NCBI GenBank assembly: GCA_023432005.1
Contig: JAEYVF010000018.1
Coordinates: 1-17,840, forward strand
Direction of reading: 5' to 3'
Length of the DNA stretch: 17,840 bases
Source: Actinomycetes bacterium
GTDB lineage: Bacteria; Actinomycetota; Actinomycetes; Actinomycetales; Microbacteriaceae
Shown: piece after piece, positions 6,123 through 12,848 of the stretch
Layout of the letters: each line of letters opens with the position of its first letter
How positions within the stretch are numbered: the stretch's first letter is position 1
The notes under the pieces: generated by a model
What the model was told of the DNA's origin: nothing
Seen by the model: the letters and a program-made list of their open reading frames with translations, nothing else
Databases searched by the model: none
Position numbers and translations under genes: made by a program

Positions 6123-7553
6123 ATGGATCGTCCGTACGGCTCCTACGCCGACGTGCTGCTCAAAGGTCGGTATCGACCGGGAGGGGTGATCGGCCAGGGC
6201 GGCATGGCTAAGGTCTACCGCGCGCGCGACGAGCAGCTCGGTCGCGACGTCGCCGTCAAGCTCTTCGGCGCCATCCCCGCAGGCACGGAGGCCACCCCCG
6301 TCTTCACGGCGGAGTTGCGCATGCTCGCCTCGCTCAACCACCACGGCATCGTCACCCTTCTCGACGCGGGCGTCGACGATTCCGTGCCCGAGGAGCCGCA
6401 TCCCTTCCTCGTCATGGAGCTCGTCAACGGTCCCGATCTCGAGGCGGCCATCAAGGCGGGCGAGCTCACGCCCCGCGCGATCGCCGAACTCGGCTACGAC
6501 CTCGCCGAGGCTCTCGACTACGTGCACGCGAACGGGGTCGTGCACCGCGACCTCAAGCCCAGCAACGTCATGCTCGTCGACTACGGCACGAGCGACGCGC
6601 GCACGAGGGCCCGGCTGACCGACTTCGGCATCGCATTCGACGCGGCCGCCGCGCTCGGCCCGGAGGAGACCAACACGACGGGCACGGCCGCCTACCTGAG
6701 CCCCGAGCAGGTGCTGCGCGACCTCGTGGGCCCGGCATCCGACGTCTACTCCCTCGGCCTCGTGCTGCTGGAGTGCTTCACGCGCCATATCGAGTTCCCG
6801 GGCGATCCGTCCGCATCCGCCGTCTCCCGCCTCAAGACCGACCCCGTCATCCCGGCCGAGCTGAGCTCGGCCTGGCGCAGCCTGCTCGCGGCGATGCTGC
6901 AGCGCGACCCCGCGCAGCGACCGCCCATGCGCGACGTGCAGCTCGCGCTGCGGCAGATCATCGTCGACGACGCCGGGCGCCACCGCAACCGCCCGGCGCC
7001 CGTGCCGATCGAGGAGACGGCGCGCATGAACGCCGTGCACCGCTACCAGCCGTACGCGCGGCCGGGCGACGAGGTGTTCGAGCGCGTCGCGAACCTCGCC
7101 CGCCGCGTCGCCGAGACGCCCGTGGCGATCGTCAGCATGATCGAGCACGACGACATCCGCTTCCTCGCGCATCCGGGAACCGAGCTCTCGAGCCTCGCCC
7201 GCGACGACGGGCTGTGCTCGTCGGTCGTCGCGCACGACGAGCCGTGGGTCGTCGAGAACTGCCTGCTCGACCCGCGTTCGTCGGAGCACGAGCTCGTGAC
7301 GGGCGACTTCGGGATGCGGTTCTACGCGGGCGTGCCCATCAAGTCGCCGCAGGGCCACAACGTGGGTGTCATCTCGGTGGTCGACTTCAAGGTGCGCACG
7401 CTCGGCGACGGGCAGCTGCAGTCGCTCATCGACCTCGCGGCCCTCCTCACCGATGAGCTCGAGCTCAAGGTGGCGAGCCACGCGCTGCGCAGCGAGCTCA
7501 CCTCGACGGGCGACGTGCCGACCCCCGCGGTGCGGTACCCGCAGGCCGTATAG
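6123..7553 (+). CDS. Soluble Ser/Thr protein kinase with C-terminal GAF domain
   Basis: Protein of 476 residues with two domains. Residues about 15-285 form a Hanks-type Ser/Thr kinase with all key residues: glycine loop GQGGMAKVY (24-32), Lys46 in VAVKLF, HRDLKPSN with catalytic Asp143, DFG Asp167, activation segment end GTAAYLSPEQ, and SDVYSLG. Residues about 315-455 form a GAF sensor domain (VFERVANLARRVAETPVAIV, then DDGLCSSVVAHDEPWVVENC and AGVPIKSPQGHNVGVISVVD). No transmembrane segment is seen, unlike PknB-type kinases with external sensors, so it should sense a cytoplasmic ligand or state. The kinase should be active. It has its own likely promoter and lies 41 bases before the luciferase-like gene. 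Target and ligand unknown. Confidence 0.9.
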   Translation: MDRPYGSYADVLLKGRYRPGGVIGQGGMAKVYRARDEQLGRDVAVKLFGAIPAGTEATPVFTAELRMLASLNHHGIVTLLDAGVDDSVPEEPHPFLVMELVNGPDLEAAIKAGELTPRAIAELGYDLAEALDYVHANGVVHRDLKPSNVMLVDYGTSDARTRARLTDFGIAFDAAAALGPEETNTTGTAAYLSPEQVLRDLVGPASDVYSLGLVLLECFTRHIEFPGDPSASAVSRLKTDPVIPAELSSAWRSLLAAMLQRDPAQRPPMRDVQLALRQIIVDDAGRHRNRPAPVPIEETARMNAVHRYQPYARPGDEVFERVANLARRVAETPVAIVSMIEHDDIRFLAHPGTELSSLARDDGLCSSVVAHDEPWVVENCLLDPRSSEHELVTGDFGMRFYAGVPIKSPQGHNVGVISVVDFKVRTLGDGQLQSLIDLAALLTDELELKVASHALRSELTSTGDVPTPAVRYPQAV

Positions 7554-7589
7554 TCACGCGGAATGCGCGCGAGGTCTATGCAGTTGCAT
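7548..7589 (+). promoter_or_regulatory. Candidate -10 box and small inverted repeat before the flavin monooxygenase gene
   Basis: TATAGT at 7548-7553 overlaps the kinase stop codon and is a good -10 match, but no -35 is visible. At 7578-7589 ATGCA-GT-TGCAT forms a short inverted repeat just before the ATG at 7595, a possible operator. No Shine-Dalgarno motif lies at normal distance from that ATG. Confidence 0.3.
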
Positions 7590-7594
7590 CGACC

Positions 7595-8629
7595 ATGACG
7601 CAGCAGCTCGAACTCGGCCTCGACACCTTCGGCGACGTGACGGTCGACGCCGACGGCAACCGCCTCCCGTACGCCCAGGTGATCCGCAACACGGTCGAGC
7701 AGGGCGTGCTCGCCGACAAGCTCGGCGTCGACGTGTTCGGCATCGGCGAGCACCACCGCGACGACTTCGCCGTGAGCGCGCCCGAGATCCTGCTCGCGGC
7801 GATCGCAGCCCGCACCGAGCGCATCAAGCTCTCGACGGCCGTGACCGTGCTGTCATCCGACGACCCCGTCCGCGTGTTCGAGCGCTTCTCGACGCTCCAC
7901 GCCGTGTCGAACGGACGCGCCGAGATCACCCTCGGCCGCGGCTCGTTCACCGAGTCGTTCCCGCTCTTCGGGTACGACCTGCACGACTACGAGGTGCTCT
8001 TCGAGGAGAAGATCGACCTGCTCGCCGAGCTGCTCAAGGAGAAGCCGGTCACGTGGCAGGGCACGACGCGCGCCCCGCTCGTCGACGCGGATGTGTTCCC
8101 CAAGACCGAGGGCGGCCCCATCCGCACGTGGGTGGGCGTGGGCGGCAGTCCCGAGTCGGTCGTGCGCGCGGCGCGCTACGGCTTCCCGCTCGCGCTCGCC
8201 ATCATCGGCGGCGACCCCGCCCGCTTCGCGCCCTACGTCGACCTCTACCACCGCGCGCTCGCGCAGCTCGGCGCCGACGACCTCCCGGTGGGCGTGCACT
8301 CGCCCGGCTTCCTCGCCGACACCGACGAGGAGGCCGTCGAGATCGCGTGGCCGCACTACCGCACGATGGCGGAGCGGATCGGGCGCGAGCGCGGCTGGGG
8401 GCCGATCACCCGCGACTCGTTCGAGCTCGAGGTGCAACACGGCTCGCAGTACGTCGGCTCGCCCGAGACCGTGGCGCAGAAGATCGCGGCGACGGTGCGC
8501 ACCCTCGGCATCCAGCGCTTCGACTTCAAGTACGCCTCCGGCACCGTGCCGCACGAGCGCCTCATGCACGCGATCGAGCTCTACGGCGGCGTCGTCGTGC
8601 CGCGCGTGCGCGAGCTGCTCGCCGACTGA
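7595..8629 (+). CDS. LLM-class (luciferase-like) flavin-dependent oxidoreductase
   Basis: Luciferase-like TIM-barrel monooxygenase of 344 residues, expected to use reduced FMN or F420 on an unknown substrate in the cytoplasm. Typical features: LELGLDTFGD at the start, GVDVFGIGEHHRDDFAVSAPE near residue 49, LSTAVTVLSSDDPVRVFERF, GRAEITLGRGSFTESFPLFGYDL, and the late YVGSPETVAQKIA with FDFKYASGTVPHERLM. The overall pattern resembles the Atu2307/SP_0267 subfamily; that subfamily name is from memory. Length is normal. The ATG at 7595 lacks a clear ribosome site, but conservation begins right after it. It is 41 bases from the kinase stop and may be read from the same transcript or from the -10 box at 7548. 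Family is firm, reaction unknown. Confidence 0.88.
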   Translation: MTQQLELGLDTFGDVTVDADGNRLPYAQVIRNTVEQGVLADKLGVDVFGIGEHHRDDFAVSAPEILLAAIAARTERIKLSTAVTVLSSDDPVRVFERFSTLHAVSNGRAEITLGRGSFTESFPLFGYDLHDYEVLFEEKIDLLAELLKEKPVTWQGTTRAPLVDADVFPKTEGGPIRTWVGVGGSPESVVRAARYGFPLALAIIGGDPARFAPYVDLYHRALAQLGADDLPVGVHSPGFLADTDEEAVEIAWPHYRTMAERIGRERGWGPITRDSFELEVQHGSQYVGSPETVAQKIAATVRTLGIQRFDFKYASGTVPHERLMHAIELYGGVVVPRVRELLAD

Positions 8630-8638
8630 CCTCGCGAG

Positions 8639-8698
8639 CGCTACCGGATCCGGCATCCGCTGTCGGTGCGGCGGCCGCGTTCGCCGGATCCGGTAGCG
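8639..8698. repeat. 16-bp inverted repeat made of two CCGGATCCGG palindromes
   Basis: Perfect arms CGCTACCGGATCCGGC (8639-8654) and its complement at 8683-8698, with a 28-base loop. Each arm also contains the self-complementary 10-mer CCGGATCCGG (8644-8653 and 8684-8693), centres 40 bp apart. It lies 9 bases after the monooxygenase stop and just before the start of the hydrolase operon at 8718. It could be a terminator (no T-run seen) or a pair of operators for the downstream promoter. Confidence 0.6.
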
Positions 8699-8705
8699 GT
8701 CGCGG

Positions 8706-8711
8706 CAGAAT
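8706..8711 (+). promoter_or_regulatory. -10-like box for the hydrolase/exporter operon
   Basis: CAGAAT with six bases before ATG 8718, suggesting leaderless transcription. GAGGG directly abuts the ATG, too close to serve as a normal ribosome site. The right arm of the inverted repeat lies in the -35 region. Confidence 0.4.
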
Positions 8712-8717
8712 CGAGGG

Positions 8718-9518
8718 ATGCGGACCGAGCGGCGACGGAGATTCCGCGGCACGCTGTTCGTCACGACGCGGGAGGTGCACGAGCGCCTGCGGGTCGCCGT
8801 CACGCGGCTGCCCGAGCGCGGCATCCCCGACGGGCCCGCGTTCGTGCTCGTGCACGGCATCGGGGTCTCCTCGCGCTACTTCCGCCCGCTCGCGGCGCGG
8901 CTCACCGACGACGGCACGGTGCACCTCGTCGACCTGCCGGGTTACGGCGCAGCACCCGACCCGCGGCGCCCCGTGAGCCTCGACGACCACGCGGATGCGC
9001 TCGCGTCGTTCGTGCGCGGCCTCGACGCCCCGGAGGTGGTCGTCGTCGGCCACTCGATGGGAGCGCAGGTCGTCGTCTCGCTCGCGCAGCGGCATCCGGG
9101 GCTCGCGTCGCGGCTCGTGCTCATCGGGCCGACGATGGAGCCGGCGCGCCGCACGGCAGCGCAGGCCATCGGGCGGCTGCTGCTCGACGGCACGCGCGAG
9201 CCCCTCACGGTCAACGGGATCGTCTTCACCGACTACGTGTTCCGCGCGGGACCGGTCTACACGATCCGCCAGCTGCCCCTCGTGCTCGACGACAGCCTCG
9301 AGGAGCGCGTGGTCGGCCTCGACGTGCCCGTGCTCATCGTGCGCGGCGACGACGACCCCATCGTGTCGGGGGAGTGGGTGCGCGAGCTCGCCGCGCGCGC
9401 CGAGGCGCCGCTCGTCGAGGTCGACGGCCCGCACGTCGTGCAGTACACGAACCCGGATGCCGTGGCCCGCGCGATCGAGCGGCACACGCCCTCGTCGGGT
9501 GACGGCGGGCGGGCGTAG
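8718..9518 (+). CDS. Alpha/beta hydrolase, first gene of the hydrolase/exporter operon
   Basis: Alpha/beta-fold hydrolase of 266 residues, cytoplasmic, substrate unknown. The catalytic set is complete: oxyanion motif HGIG at residues 46-49, nucleophile elbow GHSMGA with Ser113, acid in RGDDDPIV (Asp211-213), and His239 in GPHVVQYTNPD. GYGAAPDP after strand 4 is typical of the esterase, haloperoxidase and C-C hydrolase group. The 30-residue N-terminus is Arg-rich but not a signal peptide. The start ATG 8718 is preceded by a -10-like CAGAAT at leaderless spacing. The next hydrolase gene begins 19 bases after its TAG, and the exporter overlaps that one, so the three likely form one unit. Confidence 0.85.
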   Translation: MRTERRRRFRGTLFVTTREVHERLRVAVTRLPERGIPDGPAFVLVHGIGVSSRYFRPLAARLTDDGTVHLVDLPGYGAAPDPRRPVSLDDHADALASFVRGLDAPEVVVVGHSMGAQVVVSLAQRHPGLASRLVLIGPTMEPARRTAAQAIGRLLLDGTREPLTVNGIVFTDYVFRAGPVYTIRQLPLVLDDSLEERVVGLDVPVLIVRGDDDPIVSGEWVRELAARAEAPLVEVDGPHVVQYTNPDAVARAIERHTPSSGDGGRA

Positions 9519-9527
9519 CCTTCGAGT

Positions 9528-9533
9528 GGGAGG
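9528..9533 (+). promoter_or_regulatory. Ribosome binding site of the lipase-like gene
   Basis: GGGAGG, four bases before ATG 9538. It fixes the start within a frame that is open from far upstream. A -10-like TAGCCT at 9516-9521 overlaps the previous stop codon and could add an internal start. Confidence 0.6.
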
Positions 9534-9537
9534 TGCC

Positions 9538-10245
9538 ATGGCGCAGCAGCAGACCCAGCGGCGGCGGTCGTTCAGCCGCCACGCCGTCGCGATCGTGAGC
9601 GACTTCCCCAACGCGATGCGCTTCCGCGCCCGCTCCGCCCGCGCGTGGCCGGTTCCCGCGCACTACGCGCGCGGTCACAAACGGCCCGTCCTCATCGCGC
9701 CGGGCGTCTACGAGACCTGGCACTACCTGCGGCTCGTCGCCGACGCGCTCAACGAGGCGGGCCATCCGGTGTTCACGGTGCCGGCGCTCGGCTTCAACCA
9801 CCGCCCCATCCCGCAGTCGGCCGAGATCGTCTGGCGCCGCATCCTCGAACTCGACCTGCACGACGTCGCGATCGTCGCCCACTCGAAGGGCGGCCTCATC
9901 GGCAAGCACGTGCTCGCGCACGACGACGTCGAGGGGCGCGTCGACCGCGTCGTCGCGATCGCGACACCGTTCGCGGGCTCGCGGATGGCGTACTACGTGG
10001 TCGGCAAGGCCGTGCGCGAGTTCCGCCCCGACAACCCCGTCATCTCGCGCCTGCTCACCGTCGAAGACGTCGACTCCCGCATCGTCTCGATCGCCCCGCG
10101 CTGGGATCCGCACATCCCCGACGGCTCGACCGTGCCGGGCGGCCGCAACGTGACCCTGCCCGTGGTCGGGCACTTCCGCATCCTGCTCGACCCGCGCCTG
10201 CCGCAGGTCGTGGTCGACGAGGTCGAACGCGAGCGCGGCGCATGA
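9538..10245 (+). CDS. Lipase-like alpha/beta hydrolase
   Basis: Protein of 235 residues with a lipase-like alpha/beta core. The nucleophile elbow is AHSKGG with Ser116, and HSKGG is common in PGAP1- and triacylglycerol-lipase-like families. VVGHFRILLDPR supplies the likely His212. The oxyanion region reads LIAPGVYETWHYL instead of the usual HG motif. The basic N-terminus (RRRSFSRHA) has no clear signal peptide or membrane segment, so it is probably cytoplasmic. Its TGA overlaps the ATG of the MFS exporter (ATGA), a sign of translational coupling. Ester or lipid hydrolysis is the family expectation; the substrate is unknown. A catalytic Asp could not be placed with confidence. Confidence 0.82.
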   Translation: MAQQQTQRRRSFSRHAVAIVSDFPNAMRFRARSARAWPVPAHYARGHKRPVLIAPGVYETWHYLRLVADALNEAGHPVFTVPALGFNHRPIPQSAEIVWRRILELDLHDVAIVAHSKGGLIGKHVLAHDDVEGRVDRVVAIATPFAGSRMAYYVVGKAVREFRPDNPVISRLLTVEDVDSRIVSIAPRWDPHIPDGSTVPGGRNVTLPVVGHFRILLDPRLPQVVVDEVERERGA

Positions 10246-11606
10246 ACCGCGACCAGCGCCTCGTGCTCGCGATCGCCGTGCTCGCCTCGACGGTCGCGTT
10301 CCTCGACTCCACGGTCGTCAACGTCGCTCTGCCCGCGATCGAGCGGGAGCTCGGGGGCGGCCTCGCCGCTCAGCAGTGGATCATCGACGCCTACCTGCTC
10401 ACGCTCGGCTCGCTCATCCTCGTGGCGGGTGCGTTCAGCGACGTCTTCGGCCGGGTGCGGATGCTGCGGGTCGGCATCGTCGTGTTCGGCGTCGCGTCGA
10501 TCGCGATCGCCGTCGCGCCCGATCCGCTGGTGCTCATCCTCGCGCGTGGCGTGCAGGGGATCGGCGGTGCGCTGCTCGTGCCGAGCTCGCTCGCGCTCAT
10601 CACCTCGACCATGTCGGGGGCGCTGCAGGCGAAGGCGATCGGCATCTGGACGGCGCTCACCTCCGCCGCGCTGCTCGCGGGCCCGCTCGTGGGCGGGCTA
10701 TTCGTCGATCTGCTGTCGTGGCGGTGGGCGTTCGTCATCAACGTCGTGCCGATCGTCGTCGTGCTGTGGCTGCTCGCGGTGCTCGGCCACCGCGACGTGC
10801 GACGCCCCGACGCGTCGATCGACCTGCCGGGCGCGATCCTGTGCGCTCTCGGCCTCGGCGGCATCGTGTTCGCGCTCATCGAGCAGCCGCGGCTGGGCTG
10901 GGATGCGGCCGTCATCGCGGCGGGCATCGGCGGAGTCGTGGCGTTCACAGGCTTCATCGTGCGTCAGCGGCTCGCGGCGCACCCGATGATGCCGCTCAGC
11001 CTGTTCCTCGTGCGCAACTTCGGGTGGGGCAACGTCGCGACGCTCTTCGTGTACGCGGCGCTCAGCCTCAACGGCTTCGTGATCGGCGTCTACCTGCAGC
11101 AGGGGGCGGGCCTCTCGGCGACGCTCGCAGGCCTCGCGAGCCTCCCGATCTTCGTGCTCATGACGATCGGCTCGTCGTGGGCGGAAGCGCTCGCCGGCCG
11201 CATCGGGCCGCGCATCCCCATGACGGTCGGGCCGATCATCATGGCGATCGCGTCGGTCATGATGCTCGCCGTGGGGGAGAAGTTCGACTACTGGACGCAG
11301 CTGCTGCCCGGCATCCTGCTGTTCGGCGTGGGGCTCACCGTCACCGTGTCGCCGCTCACCGCCGCGATCCTGGGGGCGATCGAGCCCGCGCGCTCGGGCA
11401 TCGCATCCGCCGTCAACAATGCCGTGGCCCGCATCGCGGGGCTCTTCGCGGTCGCCATGCTCGGCCTCATCACGGGCGGGACCCTCGATCTCGAGGGGTT
11501 CCATCGCTCTCTCTGGGTCATCGCGGCGCTCATGGCGATCGGCGGCGTCGTGTCGCTCATCGGCATCCGGCGCCTGAACCGCGAGCCGTCGACCGCCGAT
11601 TCATAA
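10242..11606 (+). CDS. MFS exporter, DHA2 (EmrB/QacA) type with 14 predicted helices
   Basis: Membrane protein of 454 residues. I can pick out 14 hydrophobic segments, from LVLAIAVLASTVAFLD near residue 7 to SLWVIAALMAIGGVVSLIGI near 425, which fits the proton-driven DHA2 drug exporter family. Motifs include LDSTVVNVALPAIERELGG at the end of helix 1, WIIDAYLLTLGSLIL in helix 2, motif A as GAFSDVFGRVRML in the helix 2-3 loop (Asp present, the usual RxGRR somewhat reduced), and GIGGALLVPSSLALI. The ATG overlaps the stop of the lipase-like gene by four bases. Likely exports a small, perhaps hydrophobic compound, possibly one handled by the two hydrolases; that link is inferred only from the operon. 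Confidence 0.88.
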   Translation: MNRDQRLVLAIAVLASTVAFLDSTVVNVALPAIERELGGGLAAQQWIIDAYLLTLGSLILVAGAFSDVFGRVRMLRVGIVVFGVASIAIAVAPDPLVLILARGVQGIGGALLVPSSLALITSTMSGALQAKAIGIWTALTSAALLAGPLVGGLFVDLLSWRWAFVINVVPIVVVLWLLAVLGHRDVRRPDASIDLPGAILCALGLGGIVFALIEQPRLGWDAAVIAAGIGGVVAFTGFIVRQRLAAHPMMPLSLFLVRNFGWGNVATLFVYAALSLNGFVIGVYLQQGAGLSATLAGLASLPIFVLMTIGSSWAEALAGRIGPRIPMTVGPIIMAIASVMMLAVGEKFDYWTQLLPGILLFGVGLTVTVSPLTAAILGAIEPARSGIASAVNNAVARIAGLFAVAMLGLITGGTLDLEGFHRSLWVIAALMAIGGVVSLIGIRRLNREPSTADS

Positions 11607-11614
11607 CGAATCGG
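11596..11614. terminator. Small hairpin at the end of the exporter gene
   Basis: Seven-bp perfect stem CCGATTC/GAATCGG (11596-11602 and 11608-11614) with loop ATAAC containing most of the TAA stop. No T-tract follows; termination is uncertain. Confidence 0.3.
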
Positions 11615-11664
11615 TATCGGCCAGCGCCTCCTAGGGGGCTCAGCGGCGCGCGATCCGCGGATGC

Positions 11665-11693
11665 TGCAAAGAATTGCGCTGATTGCGTAGAGT
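11665..11693 (+). promoter_or_regulatory. Promoter and half-sites of the LacI-family gene
   Basis: TGCAAA (11665-11670), 17 bases, then TAGAGT (11688-11693), with seven bases to ATG 11701, so the mRNA is probably leaderless. Half-sites TGCAA (11665-11669), TTGCG (11674-11678) and TTGCG (11683-11687) lie 9 bp apart within the promoter, the first two forming the imperfect palindrome GCAAAGAATTGC. The same words recur before the GH13 gene, which suggests autoregulation. Confidence 0.6.
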
Positions 11694-11700
11694 TCCCGAC

Positions 11701-12702
11701 ATGTCGAGTCGTCTTGCCGAGGTCGCCAAGAAGGTCGGGGTCAGCGAGGCCACTGTGAGCCGCGTGCTCAACGAGAAGCCCGGCGTGAGCGAGTCCACGC
11801 GCCAGGCGGTGCTCGCGGCCCTCGACGTGCTCGGCTACGAGCGGCCGAGCAAGCTGCGGGGTGAGCGGGCGCGGCTCGTGGGCCTCTTCCTGCCCGAACT
11901 CACCAACCCGATCTTCCCGGCCTTCGGCGAGCTCGTCGGCGGCGGTCTCGTGCAGCAGGGCTACACGCCCGTGCTGTGCACCCAGACCGCCGGCGGCATC
12001 AGCGAGGCCGACTACATCGAGCTGCTGCTGCAGCAGCGGGTCTCGGGCGTGGTGTTCGTGGGCGGTCAGTACTCGCAAGCCGACTCCTCGCACGAGCACT
12101 ACCATCGGCTCGCCGAGCTCGGCATCCCCACGGTGCTCGTCAACGCCCGCGTCGACGCCCTCGAGTTCCCGACCGTGTCGACCGACGACGCCGTCGCGAT
12201 CGAGCTCGGCTGGAGCCACCTGCGCCAGCTCGGCCACGAGCGCATCGGCCTCGTGCTCGGGCCGGAGGACCACGTGCCGTCGCAGCGCAAGCTCGCGTCC
12301 GCTCAGCGTCTCGCGGACGCGGCGGGCCTCCCCATCGAGGTCGCCCACTCGCATTACACGCTCGAGGCGGGGCAGGCCGCAGCGAGCCGACTGCTCGGGG
12401 TGGGTGTCACGGGCATCCTGTGCGCGTCGGACCCGCTCGCCCTCGGGGCCGTTCGGGCGGTGCGGCGGGCGGGCAAGCAGGTGCCGGAGGACGTGTCGAT
12501 CGTCGGCTACGACGACTCGGCCCTCATGAACGCCACGGATCCCGCGCTCACGACCGTGCGTCAGCCCATCGAGCCGATGGGGCGCCTCGCGATCGAGCTG
12601 CTCGTGGCTCAACTCCAGGGTGGCAAGGCGTCGACGGAGGAGTACCTGTTCGAGCCGGAGCTCGTGGTGCGGGGGTCGACGGGGCGGGCCGCCGCCGGTT
12701 AG
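11701..12702 (+). CDS. LacI-family transcriptional regulator, MalR/AglR type
   Basis: Repressor of 333 residues. The N-terminal helix-turn-helix reads RLAEVAKKVGVSEATVSRVLN (residues 4-24), followed by the hinge region with YERPSKLRGERARLVGL instead of the commoner YxPNxxARxL. The rest is a periplasmic-binding-protein-like effector domain (FLPELTNPIFPAFGELVGGG, ILCASDPLALGAVRAV, VSIVGYDDSALMNATDPALTTVRQP). The hinge and first strand resemble actinobacterial maltose and alpha-glucoside regulators such as MalR or AglR, as I recall them. The start ATG 11701 has a -10 box at leaderless spacing; an in-frame TTG at 11683 lies upstream of that -10 and is rejected. It directly precedes the alpha-glucoside operon and presumably represses it, with an alpha-glucoside as inducer. 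Confidence 0.9.
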   Translation: MSSRLAEVAKKVGVSEATVSRVLNEKPGVSESTRQAVLAALDVLGYERPSKLRGERARLVGLFLPELTNPIFPAFGELVGGGLVQQGYTPVLCTQTAGGISEADYIELLLQQRVSGVVFVGGQYSQADSSHEHYHRLAELGIPTVLVNARVDALEFPTVSTDDAVAIELGWSHLRQLGHERIGLVLGPEDHVPSQRKLASAQRLADAAGLPIEVAHSHYTLEAGQAAASRLLGVGVTGILCASDPLALGAVRAVRRAGKQVPEDVSIVGYDDSALMNATDPALTTVRQPIEPMGRLAIELLVAQLQGGKASTEEYLFEPELVVRGSTGRAAAG

Positions 12703-12727
12703 TTGCGGAGCGGCGCCCTGCCGCTGG

Positions 12728-12773
12728 TTGCGCAAGAGTTCGCAAGTTTCTTGCAGATTGTTTAGTTCTTGCG
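12728..12773. promoter_or_regulatory. Cluster of TTGCG/CGCAA half-sites, likely operator of the alpha-glucoside operon
   Basis: TTGCGCAA palindrome at 12728-12735, CGCAA at 12741-12745, TTGCA at 12751-12755 and CTTGCG at 12768-12773. The second and third form the inverted repeat GCAAG-TTT-CTTGC (12742-12754). Half-site centres at 12733, 12743 and 12753 are 10 bp apart, one helical turn. The last half-site overlaps the -35 box. A further TTGCG lies at 12703-12707, across the end of the regulator gene. The neighbouring LacI-type regulator is the obvious candidate to bind here. Confidence 0.65.
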
Positions 12774-12797
12774 TCATGTTGTCGGCTTACCTACATT
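12769..12797 (+). promoter_or_regulatory. Promoter of the alpha-glucoside operon
   Basis: TTGCGT (12769-12774), 17-base spacer, TACATT (12792-12797). Predicted start near 12804, leader about 45 bases to the TTG start at 12849. The -35 is part of a TTGCG half-site, consistent with repression by promoter occlusion. Confidence 0.6.
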
Positions 12798-12834
12798 CGG
12801 GCTGTCGGCGCCGACCCGGGCGTCGCGAGAGCCC

Positions 12835-12840
12835 GAAGGA
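12835..12840 (+). promoter_or_regulatory. Ribosome binding site supporting a TTG start
   Basis: GAAGGA, eight bases before TTG 12849. No in-frame ATG or GTG with a ribosome site lies between the predicted transcription start and the first conserved residues. Confidence 0.6.
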
Positions 12841-12848
12841 ACACCGCG

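Noticed and set aside
6018..7481. Minus-strand open frame of 487 codons
   Set aside because: Antisense to the kinase-GAF gene; Arg/His/Glu-rich, no domain, typical high-GC shadow.
4785..11606. Central block as a genomic island or prophage remnant
   Set aside because: Base composition and codon use match the flanks, and no integrase, tRNA, direct repeat or phage gene is visible.
11683..11700. TTG at 11683 as start of the LacI-family protein
   Set aside because: It lies upstream of the TAGAGT -10 box, so it would not be on the transcript; the homologous sequence begins after ATG 11701.
11701..12702. LacI-family gene as the CebR of the left operon
   Set aside because: It adjoins the GH13 operon, its nearby half-sites are TTGCG/CGCAA, and no GGGAGCGCTCCC occurs near it.
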